Shown: in pieces, positions 1 through 11,281 of the stretch
Layout: each line of letters opens with the position of its first letter
Position numbering within the stretch: the stretch's first letter is position 1
NCBI GenBank assembly: GCA_026745465.1
Contig: JACYXH010000785.1
Coordinates: 97,501-161,500 of the forward strand
Length of the DNA stretch: 64,000 nt
Direction: 5' to 3'
Source: Lota lota
Lineage: Eukaryota > Chordata > Actinopteri > Gadiformes > Lotidae
The notes under the pieces: generated by a model
The model's input: only the letters and a program-made list of their open reading frames with translations
What the model was told of the DNA's origin: nothing
Databases searched by the model: none
Position numbers and translations under genes: made by a program

Positions 1-134
1 TTGAACCTTTTCCTCGAAGGGCAACATAAAGCATCTCTTGAGGGCTGAAGTCTGTTGAAATCACAGCCTGTTAGGGTTAGAATTCCCCAGGATTCCCCAG
101 TCTCTCTCTGTCCAAACATCACAGAGCCCTCCTC
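1..134. other. Unique sequence, no gene seen
   Basis: Ordinary-looking unique sequence at the window edge, leading into a CT-rich tract. No splice-flanked open frame or recognisable element is visible. Confidence 0.6.
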
Positions 135-306
135 CTCTATCTCTCTTTCATCTCTCTCTCTCTCTCTCTCTCTCTCCTGTCGCTCTCTCCTGTCTCTCTC
201 TCCTGTCTCTCTCTCTCTCGCTCTCGCTCTCCTGTCTCTCGCTCTCCTGTCTCTCGCTCTCTCTCTCTCGTCTTTTGCTCTCTGGCTATCTCTGGCTATC
301 TCTCCC

Positions 307-385
<79 letters not shown>

Positions 386-394
386 GTCTGTCTG
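135..394. repeat. Compound (CT)n then (CTGT)n microsatellite
   Basis: An imperfect CT-rich stretch with interspersed CTCTCCTGT blocks runs to about 305. It passes into a nearly pure (CTGT)n tract from about 306 to 394. The 117-codon frame across it is Ser/Leu low complexity and is not a gene. Confidence 0.97.
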
Positions 395-679
395 AGGACC
401 TGGTGTAAAGGATTCCAGGGTTGGAGTCCGTGAGACATCTCTGATTCCCAGATCTCCTGCAGATCCCTCCTTAGATCCACTCTAGAGTTCTCTTCTTGAG
501 CCTACATCACCTGTGGTCCTCGGTCCTAGTCCCCCAGGAGGTGGGCCCAGACCCTGTGCAGTGAGGGGTCTTCGGGGTGTGGAGAAGACGATGGGGATTC
601 CTCTGCTCCCATAGGACTAGGAGAACTGTGAGGACCACCATCGATCAGATCAACATAGGAGTTACATAAACACCTTACT
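395..679. other. Unique sequence between microsatellites
   Basis: Unique sequence with no recognised gene or element. Frames that cross it are extensions of Arg-Glu repeat frames from the neighbouring (CT)n tract. Confidence 0.5.
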
Positions 680-808
<129 letters not shown>

Positions 809-1046
809 CGGACCCCAACGTAAACAGGTCTGCGATGGGAGGACAGATGTGAACTTGTGTCCCGGTGAAACATCTGTTTCTCCTCTGGCGCGCCGCAGCG
901 GGGACGAAGTCGGGATGGCGCGTGGCCAGCGGTCGAATTCTGCGCACACATTCTGCTCTCCATACCATAACCCTCTGTCCGAGGGCCCGGCTCTCTGGAC
1001 CACGGCGTGGGCTCCGGGTCCACTTAAAGTCCGGCGTCGGGGTGTT

Positions 1047-1357
1047 GGCGGCCTGGTGGATCTGTGATGGCGGCCTGATGGATCTGTGATGGCGGCCTGG
1101 TGGATATGTGTTGGCGGCCTGATGGATCTGTGATGGCGGCCTGGTGGATATGTGTTGGCGGCCTGATGGATCTGTGATGGTGGCCTGATGGATCTGTGAT
1201 GGCGGCCTGATGGATCTGTGATGGTGGCCTGATGGATCTGTGATGGCGGCCTGATGGATCTGTGATGGCGGCCTGATGGATCTGTGATGGCGGCCTGGTG
1301 GATCTGTGATGGCGGCCTGGTGGATCCGTGATGGCGGCGCAGGCCTGATGGATCCGT
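1047..1357. repeat. 22-bp minisatellite, about 14 copies
   Basis: Tandem units of 22 bp containing GGCGGCCTGATGGATCTG. Variants swap GATGG for GGTGG and GATCTGTGATGG for GATATGTGTTGG, and some alternate. The right end decays through a GATCCGTG variant. The flanking sequence is CpG-rich. Confidence 0.95.
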
Positions 1358-1358
1358 G

Positions 1359-2080
1359 CGTAAACAGCGGCTCGCCGGCCTGGGGTTCTAGCGGCGCTGC
1401 GCTCTGGGTTCTGCGCCCTATAAGGCGGTCTCGGGGGGGGGGGGGCCGCAGCAGCAGCACGCGGCCTGACAGACGCGTGTTTATGTACGCTCCCAGATGG
1501 ATGGAGCGCTCTCCGGTCACGAACACCAGCCGTCTCGGTACTCCCGGTGATCGAGTGTTACACTACGTGTGAAGGATTACGCTGTGCACAAGGTTTTATT
1601 CTACACGTGAATTATTATGCTTATGGCTCCTGAATTTCCCATCTGGCATGAATAAAGTCTCTTATCTCCTTATGGTATGCCCCGCTTTAGTCCGCAGCTG
1701 GGGAAGACCGTTTTAAAGTAATAGTTGGGATCCATTTAGCGTATTTAGCTTAATATCCACATACCCATCGCGAAATACATGCACATTACCGGTGTTAAAT
1801 CACCCTCGGATGATTATGACGCAATCCATTTCTGACCTCCCGTTCACTGAGCCATGAAAACATCACACGCCTTTCATCTAATCTAGGGTGTAGGTGTCAT
1901 CGTCCTTCAAATGTGGGTGAAATGTTGCTTTAACCAGCGGCCATCACATTGTGTTACTAGGATTCACCGCGAAGGGGACGCAACTATTGTTCTGTGTTCA
2001 CATGTACCAACCAGCTACTGACTAACACAACGTTCAGCCCTCTGCACGCAAATGTCCCGGAAATAAGATTAACTCTTGTA
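1359..2080. other. Mostly unique sequence, no gene
   Basis: This interval starts CpG-rich, with a 13-nt G run at 1433-1445 and a TATAAGGC string just before it, then becomes A+T-rich. Apart from a probable retroelement 3' end at 1575-1668 I see nothing that supports a gene. Confidence 0.5.
1575..1668 (+). mobile_element. Probable non-LTR retroelement 3' terminus
   Basis: The segment ends in TGAATTTCCC, a short gap, then GGCATGAATAAAGT followed by TCT/TAT-like simple sequence. This resembles a 3'-terminal motif seen repeatedly in fish genomes, usually as AATTTCCCC..GGGGATxAATAAAGT followed by TATC repeats, and attributed to LINE-type elements. Only the terminus is recognisable; no coding part is present. 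The family assignment is from memory and tentative. Confidence 0.4.
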
Positions 2081-3110
2081 AAGGGGATAGGAGAGTCTAG
2101 TGGTCAGGGGGTCGACTCCCGTCCGAACGGTCCTGGGTTCAATCCCCAATGTCCGCAGTCTAGCTGTAGGCATCTTTGAACTCACCCCTACCTGCTCCTT
2201 AATGACCTGTCTCTGTACTGTCTAACCCCTACCTGCTCCTTAATGACCTGTCTCTGTACTGTCTAACCCCTACCTGCTCCTTAATGACCTGTCTCTGTAC
2301 TGTCTAACTCCTACCTGCTCCTTAATGACCTGTCTGTACTGTCTAACCCCTACCTGCTCCTTAATGACCTGTCTCTGTACTGTCTGACCCCTACCTGCTC
2401 CTTAATGACCTGTCTATGTACTGTCTAACCCCTACCTGCTCCTTAATGACCTGTCTCTGTACTGTCTAACCCCGTCCTGCTCCTAAATGACCTGTCTCTG
2501 TACTGTCTAACCCCTACCTGCTCCTCAATGACCTGTCTCTGTACTGTCTAACCCCTACCTGCTCCTCAATGACCTGTCTCTGTACTATCTAACCCCTACC
2601 TGCTCCTTAATGACCTGTCTCTGTACTGTCTAACCCCTACCTGCTCCTTAATGACCTGTCTCTGTACTGTCTAACCCCTACCTGCTCCTTAATGACCTGT
2701 CTCTGTACTGTCTAACCCCTACCTGCTCCTTAATGACCTGTCTCTGCACTGTCTAACCCCTACCTGCTCTTTAATGACCTGTCTCTGTACTGTCTAACCC
2801 CTACCTGCTCCTTAATTACATGGATCTGTACTGTCTAACCCCTACCTGCTCCTCAAAGACATGGATCTGTACTGTCTAACCCCCTACCTGCTCCTTAATG
2901 ACCTGTCTCTGTACTGTCTAACCCCTACCTGCTCCTTAATGACCTGTCTCTGTACTGTCTAACCCCTACCTGCTCCTTAATTACCTGTCTGTACTGTCTA
3001 ACCCCTACCTGCTCCTTAACGACCTGTCTCTGTACTGTCTAACCCCTACCTGCTCCTGAATGACGTACATCTTAAAATGTAAGTCACTTTGGATAAAGTG
3101 TGCTAAATGG
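2081..3110 (+). mobile_element. tRNA-derived SINE with expanded body (copy 1)
   Basis: The head carries an A-box-like GTCTAGTGGTCAGG and a Pol III B box GGTTCAATCCC at 2136-2146, as in tRNA-derived SINEs. The body enters a 41-bp tandem array at 2185. The element ends at 3061-3110 with TGTAAGTCACTTTGGATAA then GTGCTAAATGG, the L2-type 3' tail shared by many teleost SINEs. Head and tail bracket the array, so the array grew inside one SINE. Exact ends were judged by eye. Confidence 0.85.
2185..3060 (+). repeat. 41-bp minisatellite inside SINE copy 1, ~21 units
   Basis: Units of 41 bp begin CCCCTACCTGCTCCTTAATG and continue ACCTGTCTCTGTACTGTCTAA. Most are nearly identical. A few units (about 2815-2880) read ACATGGATCTGTACTG instead, and some lack a CT. 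The same unit occurs at 4.35, 6.8 (inverted) and 33.7 kb. Confidence 0.95.
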
Positions 3111-3393
3111 CCGCAGAGTGAAAGTGTAAAAATGCCAGGCATAGTTCTGCGTACCTTGGAGACCTCGCGTGCAGATGTTGCAGATGTTGTGAGAACCGCC
3201 CTGTCCGGTTTACCAGACGACACGTGTTTCATTAGCTGAGCACCTTCGTTACTGGGCTGGCAACACCTCCGCCCGGGCCATCATGAGATGTGAGTGCAGA
3301 GTTGCTGGTGCTGGTGCTGGTGGTGCTGGTGGTGGAGGAGAGGGCTTCCAGACCCTCGGACCTCCTGAAGACCTTCTAATGCCTTCCACAGCT
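3111..3393. other. Unique spacer with short (GCTGGT)n
   Basis: Mostly unique sequence with a short GCTGGTGGTGCTGG-type run at 3300-3340. No coding evidence. Confidence 0.5.
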
Positions 3394-4300
3394 GGGCCAC
3401 GACTCGGTCTCTGGCCGGCCCTGTGGAGGTCCTAGTGGGCCACGACTCGGTCTCTGGCCGGCCCTGTGGAGGTCCTAGTGGGCCACGACTCGGTCTCTGG
3501 CCGGCCCTGTGGAGGTCCTAGTGGGCCACGACTCGGTCTCCGGCCGGCCCTGTGGAGGTCCTAGTGGGCCACGACTCGGTCTCCGGCCGGCCCTGTGGAG
3601 GTCCTAGTGGGCCACGACTCGGTCTCTGGCCGGCCCTGTGGAGGTCCTAGTGGGCCACGACTCGGTCTCCGGCCGGCCCTGTGGAGGTCCTAGTGGGCCA
3701 CGACTCGGTCTCTGGCCGGCCCTGTGGAGGTCCTAGTGGGCCACGACTCGGTCTCCGGCCGGCCCTGTGGAGGTCCTAGTGGGCCACGACTCGGTCTCTG
3801 GCCGGCCCTGTGGAGGTCCTAGTGGGCCACGACTCGGTCTCTGGCCGGCCCTGTGGAGGTCCTAGTGGGCCACGACTCGGTCTCTGGCCGGCCCTGTGGA
3901 GGTCCTAGTGGGCCACGACTCGGTCTCTGGCCGGCCCTGTGGAGGTCCTAGTGGGCCACGACTCGGTCTCTGGCCGGCCCTGTGGAGGTCCTAGTGGGCC
4001 ACGACTCGGTCTCTGGCCGGCCCTGTGGAGGTCCTAGTGGGCCACGACTCGGTCTCCGGCCGGCCCTGTGGAGGTCCTAGTGGGCCACGACTCGGTCTCT
4101 GGCCGGCCCTGTGGAGGTCCTAGTGGGCCACGACTCGGTCTCTGGCCGGCCCTGTGGAGGTCCTAGTGGGCCACGACTCGGTCTCTGGCCGGCCCTGTGG
4201 AGGTCCTAGTGGGCCACGACTCGGTCTCTGACCGGCCCTGTGGAGGTCCTAGTGGGCCACGACTCGGTCTCTGGCCGGCCCTGTGGAAGTCCTAATGGGC
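3394..4300. repeat. 43-bp minisatellite, ~21 copies
   Basis: Tandem 43-bp units start GGGCCACGACTCGGTCTC and contain GGCCGGCCCTGTGGAGGTCC. Copies are almost identical. The main variation is a single C/T site (TCTCTGG or TCTCCGG), where the C form creates CCGGCCGG. The two forms are interspersed. The last units carry GACCGG and GGAAGTCCTAAT variants. GC-rich, with no shared sequence with the adjacent SINE arrays. Confidence 0.97.
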
Positions 4301-4344
4301 CTGTTTGGTAGGAAACACTTTGGCCGTCGTCCTAAAGACTCAAG

Positions 4345-4835
4345 TAATCCTTAATGACCTGTCTCTCTACTGTCTAACCCTTACCTGCTCCTTAATGACC
4401 TGTCTCTGTACTGTCTAACCCCTACCTGCTCCTTAATGACCTGTCTCTGTACTGTCTAACCCCTACCTGCTCCTTAATGACCTGTCTCTGTACTGTCCAA
4501 CCCCTACCTGCTCCTCAATGACCTGTCTCTGTACTGTCCAACCCCTACCTGCTCCTTAATGACCTGTCTCTGTACTGTCTAACCCCTACAGTCTCCTTAA
4601 TGATATGTCTCTGTACTGTCTAACCCCTACCTGCTCCTCAATGACCTGTCTCTGTACTGTCCAACCCATACCTGCTCCTCAATGACCTGTCTCTGTACTG
4701 TCTAACCCCTACCTGCTCCTCAATGACCTGTCTCTGTACTGTCCAACCCATACCTGCTCCTTAATGACCTGTCTCTGGATTCACTGTATGTCTCTTTGCA
4801 AGCATCTGCTAAATGAATAAATGATGAATAAAATG
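4345..4835 (+). mobile_element. SINE 3' part with expanded body (copy 2, no head)
   Basis: About ten 41-bp units of the SINE body (about 4348-4775) run into a 3' tail, GGATTCACTGTATGTCTC then GCAAGCATCTGCTAAATGAA. No A/B-box head is visible; the left edge abuts a short spacer after the 43-bp array. It is either a 5'-truncated insertion or a broken part of a larger duplicated copy. Confidence 0.8.
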
Positions 4836-5645
4836 TAATGTAGGTAACATTAATCCTGTAAAGAACACAAAGTAAAGAGATTCATAATTTAATCAGAACA
4901 CTATCCAACAGGCTAGTGGTTCTTAGAAGCTCATCTCCTCATGTTCATGAGGTCGTTCAGCTGTTTGTTTTATTCATTTAAATAGTAGTATGCATACTGT
5001 TTGGTCTAAGGGACTATGTGGACGTTGTTCATTTTAAATTGATCCAGTGTTGAGGGAGAATGTTGCCGTGGTAATCTGTGAAACGAGCTGCAATGTGATC
5101 CTCTTGGAAAGTGACGCCCTGTCAGTCTGCGTCCTCTCAATGTGACCTCTGACCTCCTGAGAGTGTGTTTATACGGGTCTGACGACATTATGGAGAGGAT
5201 AATCCAACTTTATTCTTCACCTTTTGCTTGATCCGGTGTGTTTTGTTTTTGTATCTAACCAAATGCCTAAGGAAAAAGCTTCTTAGAAGTCATCCTTTGT
5301 AGTAATCCTATTATTATTACTTTCACTCTGTCGTTTTTTGTGAGAAGCGTTGTTTACAACCAGTGGCCATGTTGGGTTTGTTTAGTGTTCTGAGAATGTA
5401 AGCCACAGGAATGTTGTGGAGATAATATCGTTCCAAAATGGTTGCAGTTTAGGATCAACACATTTTTCCTGACGTGTTTAAGTGTGGCGGTGATGCTGAT
5501 AAAGTGAATTTGTGATGATTAAGACAAACTGGCGTGAAGTTTTTAAGTGTCTTGCACTTCAAAACTTGATCCGTGACCAGGAATCTACACTTTAAATGTT
5601 TTGTGATGCGGTACAACGGAAAACACAACAACTAGGCCTCTTCAT
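4836..5645. other. A+T-rich unique sequence, no gene
   Basis: About 800 bp of unique A+T-rich sequence separates a SINE from a 21-bp array. Only short open frames occur. No motif or domain recognised. Confidence 0.5.
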
Positions 5646-5649
5646 GCTA

Positions 5650-6175
5650 GCCTGATGACTGCATGAATCTGGTAGATGACTGCTTTCATCTGGTTGATGA
5701 CTGCATGATTCTGGTTGATGACTGCATGATTCTGGTTGATGACTGCATGAATCTTGTTGATGACTGCATGCATCTGGTTGATGACGGCATGAATCTGATA
5801 GATGACTGCATGATTCTGGTTGATGACTGCATGATTCTGGTTGATGACTGCATGAATCTGGTAGATGACTGCATTCATCTGGTTGATGACGGCATGATTC
5901 TGGTTGATGAGTTCATGAATCTGGTTGAGGACTGCATGATTCTGGTTGATGACTGCATGATTCTGGTTGATGACTTCATGAATCTGGTTGATGACGGCAT
6001 GATTCTGGTTGATGACTACATGAATCTGGTTTTTGACTGCATGAATCTGGTTGATGACTGCATGATTCTGGTTGATGACTGCATGATTCTGGATGATGAC
6101 TGCATTAATCTGGTTGATGACAACATGAATCTGGTAGATGACTTCATGAATCTGGTTGATGACGGCATGATTGTG
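5650..6175. repeat. 21-bp minisatellite, ~25 copies
   Basis: Tandem units of 21 bp, typically GATGACTGCATGATTCTGGTT, with many point variants (GAATCTG, TTCATG, GACGGCATG). The unit is seven codons long, so both strands stay open; the plus strand reads as repeats of Met-Ile/Asn-Leu-Val-Asp-Asp-Cys. This explains most of the 378-codon frame at 5663-6799. I treat it as non-coding. Confidence 0.95.
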
Positions 6176-6397
6176 GCTGCGGGCGTTTGGGCCAGCTCTG
6201 TACTTACGGAGTGCAGTAAAAGTAGTACATCAGCGCTGCAGTACAGAGCTGAATCCTGCCTTAGTTCCCACGAGCAGAGGGCCCAGCAGAGCCATAGACC
6301 CAGCGGTCTCCTTGTTCTGATCAAACCCATTGAGCCAGAACCACCGCCCAGGCTGGCCGCCGGTCCGGGGCTGGGCGTCCCCCTCCTGGCCCAACTG

Positions 6398-6775
6398 GAC
6401 CAGGGAAGGCCTGCTGGGACTCTGGGAGCTGGTCCACTGTTCACTACTGAGGACCAGGGAAGGCCTGCTGGGACTCTGGGAGCTGGTCCACTGTTCACTA
6501 CTGAGGACCAGGGAAGGCCTGCTGGGACTCTGGGAGCTGGTCCACTGTTCACTACTGAGGACCAGGGAAGGCCTGCTGGGACTCTGGGAGCTGGTCCACT
6601 GTTCACTACTGAGGACCAGGGAAGGTCTGCTGGGACTCTGGGAGCTGGTCCACTGTTCACTACTGAGGACCAGGGAAGGCCTGCTGGGACTCTGGGAGCT
6701 GGTCCACTGTTCACTACTGAGGACCAGGGAAGGCCTGCTGGGACTCTGGGAGCTGGTCCACTGTTCACTACTGAA
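6398..6775. repeat. 54-bp minisatellite, 7 near-identical copies
   Basis: Seven 54-bp units begin GACCAGGGAAGGCCTGCTGG. One unit differs by GGTCTG for GGCCTG. The unit is 18 codons, so frames on both strands remain open and fuse with the 21-bp array frame through an open ~220-bp linker. The near-identity suggests recent homogenisation. Confidence 0.96.
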
Positions 6776-6804
6776 GCCTTTAGCTCACGCTTCATCTGAA
6801 TTCA

Positions 6805-7570
6805 GACCCAGGTCATTAAGGAGCAGGTAGGGGTTAGACAGTACAGAGACAGGTCATTAAGGAGCAGGTAGGGGTTAGACAGTACAGAGACAGGTCATTA
6901 AGGAGCAGGTAGGGGTTAGACAGTACAGAGACAGGTCATTAAGGAGCAGGTAGGGGTTAGACAGTACAGAGACAGGTCATTAAGGAGCAGGTAGGGGTTA
7001 GACAGTACAGAGACAGGTCATTAAGGAGCAGGTAGGGGTTATACAGTACAGAGACAGGTCATTAAGGAGCAGGTAGGGGTTAGACAGTACAGAGACAGGT
7101 CATTAAGGAGCAGGTAGGGGTTAGACAGTACAGAGACAGGTCATTAAGGAGCAGGTAGGGGTTATACAGTACAGAGACAGGTCATTAAGGAGCAGGTAGG
7201 GGTTAGACTGTACAGAGACAGGTCATTAAGGAGCAGGTAGGTGTTAGACAGTACAGAGACAGGTCATTAAGGAGCAGGTAGGGGTTAGACAGTACAGATA
7301 CAGGTCATTAAGGAGCAGGTAGGGGATAGACAATACAGATTAATTCCATTAAGGGGCAGTTATGGGTTAGACAGTACAGATTAATGTAATCAAGGAGCAG
7401 GAAGGGGTTAGACAGCACAGATTAATGTTATTAAGGAGCAGGTAGGGGTTAGACAGTACAGATTAATGTCACTAAGGAGCAGGTAGGGTAGGGGTCATCT
7501 CACTCTATTAGAGGCCTACAGGTAGACTGGGGACTGTTGGGGTTGGAACGCAGAACCTTTTGATGGGAGT
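6805..7570 (-). mobile_element. SINE with expanded body, inverted (copy 3)
   Basis: Read on the minus strand, the head near 7570-7500 resembles the 23-kb SINE head (AAAAGGTTCTG then CCAACCCCAA, and later GATGACCCCTACC). About 16 of the 41-bp units follow, ending near 6811 at CTTAATGACCTGGGTCTGAA. The L2-type tail is missing, so this copy is truncated at its 3' end. Head-proximal units carry an ATTAATCTGTACTG variant unlike the distal ones. The B box is degenerate. Confidence 0.8.
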
Positions 7571-7812
7571 CAAACACCCTAATAACTGCTTATCGCTCTC
7601 TATCATCGATCATGTCTCATTCAGATGTGTGGAGGTCAGAGGTGAACGTGTTAGCTTGCGCTTGGGAGGGACGATGGTTTCTGTTTCCCAGAGACATGAG
7701 GCTCCACCCCTCACCATCAGAGGTTTCAGCGAGCCGTTAGTTCATCAAGCTTCTCCTCTTAGAGAATAACCAGACGTGAGGAGCTAAGATAGGCCTTTGA
7801 TGCCCCACTTTC
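7571..7812. other. Unique spacer
   Basis: Unique sequence, no gene recognised. Short frames only. Confidence 0.5.
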
Positions 7813-8285
7813 TCACACACACATGCACGCACGCACACACACATACACTAACACACACACGCACGCACGCACACACACACACATACACTAACACACACAC
7901 ACGCACACACACACATACACTAACATACACACACGCACGCACACATACACTAACACACACACGCACGCACACACACATACACTAACACACACACATACAC
8001 TAACACACACACATACACTAACACAAACACACACATGCACGCACACACACACACACGCACTCGCACACACATTCGCACACACTAACACACACACACATAC
8101 ACTAACACACACACACGCACGCACACATACACTAACACACACACACACGCACGCACACACACATACACTAACACACACACATACACTAACACAAACACAC
8201 ACATGCACGCACACACACACACACGCACTCGCACACACATTCACACACACTAACACACACACACACACTAACACACAAACACACA
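7813..8285. repeat. Interrupted (CA)n/(GCAC)n array
   Basis: CA-rich with regular ATACACTAACACACACAC modules and GCACGC interruptions. A block including TGCACGCACACACAC then GCACTCGCACAC occurs twice, near 8030 and 8208, indicating higher-order duplication. The Cys-Val and Thr-His frames are repeat translation. Confidence 0.96.
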
Positions 8286-8640
8286 GTAGTAATAATGCTA
8301 TTTATTTTTTCAATAAGTAAACGAAGTATTTTAAATGCACACGGCTGTATGAAATAACAAATGGATAGACAGGATAAGTACATTTTGTCTCTCTTACTTG
8401 TAACTTCATATTTGTTGATTTCTAATGCAGTCAGCTTCTGTGGCGTCCCCTGGTGGCCATCCTGGGACAAAACAGTCTGGTACAACACGAATAAGGCAAC
8501 CAAACAAAACAATATTGAATATGCATAACGATGTCTACGCTATGTAGGTATGTCTGGAGCTACGGTGAGCCAGATAGGACAATCATAAATCAGCAGGAGA
8601 AGCTGTTAGAGTAATACTGATTCAGACATGGAGGAATGTT
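8286..8640. other. Unique sequence carrying a CTCF-like motif
   Basis: A+T-rich unique sequence between the CA array and a polypurine tract. It contains the motif at 8442-8456. No coding evidence. Confidence 0.5.
8442..8456 (-). promoter_or_regulatory. CTCF-like motif 1 (minus)
   Basis: The minus strand reads CCACCAGGGGACGCC, one mismatch from the vertebrate CTCF core CCASYAGRKGGCRSY as I recall it, with TGG upstream as in the extended motif. CTCF is the insulator protein that anchors chromatin loops. Binding is inferred only from sequence. Confidence 0.5.
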
Positions 8641-8962
8641 ACGGGGGGCGAGGAGGAGGAGAGAAGGAAAGGAGGAGAGGAGGGGAGGAGGGGAGGAGGA
8701 GGAGGAGAGGAGGGGAGGAGGAGAGGAGGAGAGGAGCAGAGGAGAGGAGGAGAGGATGAGATAATGAGGGAGGAGGAGGAGGAGGGGAGGAGGAGATAAT
8801 GAGGAGGAACAGGAGGTTGAGGAGGAGGAGAGGAGGACGAGATGGAGGAGAGGAGAAGAAGAGGAGGAGGATGAAAGGAGGAGGAGGAGCAGACGGTTGA
8901 GGAGAAGAGGAGGAGGAGAGAAGGGGGGAGGGGAGGGAGGAGGAGGATGAGGGGGTCCCTCG
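8641..8962. repeat. Polypurine GGA/GAG tract, ~320 bp
   Basis: Almost pure purine on the plus strand, built from GGAGGA, GAGGAG and GGGGAGG blocks with few pyrimidines. It is able to form triplex or G-quadruplex structures. The Ser/Pro/Leu frames on the minus strand are low complexity. Confidence 0.95.
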
Positions 8963-9100
8963 AGGGTCATTCTGGAGGATGAGGTGGCGAGACGGTGTCT
9001 TCCTCTGGAGGATGAGGAGGAGTAAACTCTTCCTCACCTGGAGAGAGCTGGTTCAGATCCAGCCGGGTTTAGTGTCAGTAGAGACTCTGCAGCGTCAGAC

Positions 9101-10815
9101 TGGGTTATAACAGTGAGGTCGTGGGTCATGTGATTATAACAGTGAGGTCATGTGATTATAACAGTGAGGTCGTGGGTCATGTGATTATAACAGTGAGGTC
9201 ATGTGATTATAACAGTGAGGTCGTGTGATTATAACAGTGAGGTCGTGGGTCATGTGGTTATAACAGTGAGGTCATGGGTCATGTGATTATCACACTGAGG
9301 TCATGTGATTATAACAGTGAGGTCGTGGGTCATGTGATTATAACACTGAGGTCATGTGGTTATAACAGTGAGGTCGTGGGTCATGTGATTATAACAGTGA
9401 GGTCATGTGGTTATAACAGTGAGGTCGTGGGTCATGTGATTATAACAGTGAGGTCATGTGATTATAACAGTGAGGTCGTGGGTCATGTGGTTATAACCGT
9501 GAGGTCGTGGGTCATGTGATTATAACAGTGAGGTCGTGGGTCATGTGGTTATAACAGTGAGGTCATGTGGTTATAACAGTGAGGTCGTGGGTCATGTGGT
9601 TATAACAGTGAGGTCATGTGATTATAACAGTGAGGTCGTGGGTCATGTGGTTATAACAGTGAGGTCATGTGATTATAACAGTGAGGTCGTGGGTCATGTG
9701 GTTATAACAGTGAGGTCATGTGATTATAACAGTGAGGTCATGTGATTATTACAGTGAGGTCGTGAGTCATGTGATTATAACAGTGAGGTCATGTGATTAT
9801 AACAGTGAGGTTGTGGGTCATGTGATTATAACAGTGAGGTCGTGGGTCATGTGATTATAACAGTGAGGTCATGTGATTATAACAGTGAGGTCGTGGGTCA
9901 TGTGATTATAACAGTGAGGTCGTGGGTCATGTGATTATAACAGTGAGGTCATGTGGTTATAACAGTGAGGTCATGTGATTATAACAGTGAGGTCGTGGGT
10001 CATGTGGTTATAACAGTGAGGTCGTGGGTCATGTGATTATAACAGTGAGGTCATGTGATTATAACAGTGAGGTCGTGGGTCATGTGGTTATAACAGTGAG
10101 GTCGTGGGTCATGTGATTATAACAGTGAGGTCATGTGATTATAACAGTGAGGTCATGGGTCATGTGATTATAACAGTGAGGTCGTGGGTCATGTGATTAT
10201 AACAGTGAGGTCGTGGGTCATGTGGTTATAACAGTGAGGTCGTGGGTCATGTGGTTATAACAGTGAGGTCATGTGATTATAACAGTGAGGTCGTGGGTTG
10301 TGTGATTATAACAGTGAGGTCGTGTGATTATAACAGTGAGGTCATGTGATTATAACAGTGAGGTCATGTGATTATAACAGTGAGGTCGTGGGTTGTGTGA
10401 TTATAACAGTGAGGTCGTGTGATTATAACAGTGAGGTCGTGAGTCATGTGATTATAACAGTGAGGTCATGTGATTATAACAGTGAGGTTATGTGATTATA
10501 ACAGTGAGGTCGTGGGTCATGTGATTATAACAGTGAGGTCATGTGATTATAACAGTGAGGTCGTGGGTCATGTGATTATAACACTGAGGTCATGTGATTA
10601 TAACAGTGAGGTCGTGGGTCATGTGATTATAACAGTGAGGTCGTGGGTCATGTGGTTATAACAGTGAGGTCGTGGGTCATGTGGTTATAACAGTGAGGTC
10701 GTGGGTCATGTGGTTATAACAGTGAGGTCGTGTGATTATAACAGTGAGGTCGTGGGTCATGTGGTTATAACAGTGAGGTCGTGGGTCATGTGATTATAAC
10801 AGTGAGGTCGTGGGT
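9101..10815. repeat. 22/29-bp modular minisatellite, ~1.7 kb
   Basis: The core unit is GATTATAACAGTGAGGTC plus ATGT (22 bp). Many units add GTGGGTC to give 29 bp. The added segment is flanked by GGTC on both sides, so long and short forms can interconvert by slippage. Point variants (GGTTATAAC, CACTGAGG, GGTTGTG) are scattered. About 65 units. The Val-Ile-Thr-Val-Arg-Ser frames are repeat translation. Confidence 0.96.
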
Positions 10816-11045
10816 TGTGTGTGTGCTCGTGTTTATGTCATGGGGGTCAGCTTCATCGTGACGATGAGGACACGTCTTGTTCATTTAGAAATCAACTTTC
10901 TACTTTTTCTAGAGTCAGTAACTGAGCTGACTGGGAGCCAATCGCTGCCTTGTCTGCCCTGTGACATCACCAGTCTCTCTTCTGTGTGTTTGTTACCGTT
11001 CGCATTTATGAGATTACATCATTTACAAAATGTGTACCCCAGATT
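10816..11045. other. Unique spacer
   Basis: Unique sequence with no gene recognised. A 127-codon frame here is extended only by the following (TG)n. Confidence 0.5.
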
Positions 11046-11058
11046 ATGTGTGTGTGTA

Positions 11059-11141
<83 letters not shown>

Positions 11142-11142
11142 G
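11046..11142. repeat. (TG)n microsatellite
   Basis: TG dinucleotide run with ATGTATG near the left end. Confidence 0.98.
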
Positions 11143-11216
11143 TTGCTACTGTGTTTAGTTTGTTCAGTGATAGCTACATCTACTGCTCTATGAATATTTA
11201 GAGCAGTCACCTACAA

Positions 11217-11281
11217 CATCATCATCATCATCAGCATCATCATTATTATCATCACCATCTTCATCATCATCATTAATAATT
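11217..11281. repeat. (ATC)n/(ATT)n trinucleotide tract
   Basis: CATCATCATC passing into TTATTATC and back, about 65 bp, imperfect. Confidence 0.9.

Noticed and set aside
1421-1430. TATA-box-like CTATAAGGC before a G run
   Set aside because: No downstream exon, initiator or other promoter evidence; single short word.
2136-2146. Possible tRNA gene (B box GGTTCAATCCC)
   Set aside because: No full cloverleaf or acceptor stem; followed by SINE body and L2-type tail, so it is a SINE head.
2185-3060. CRISPR-like array of regular repeats
   Set aside because: Head-to-tail repeats with no unique spacers, in a vertebrate SINE context.
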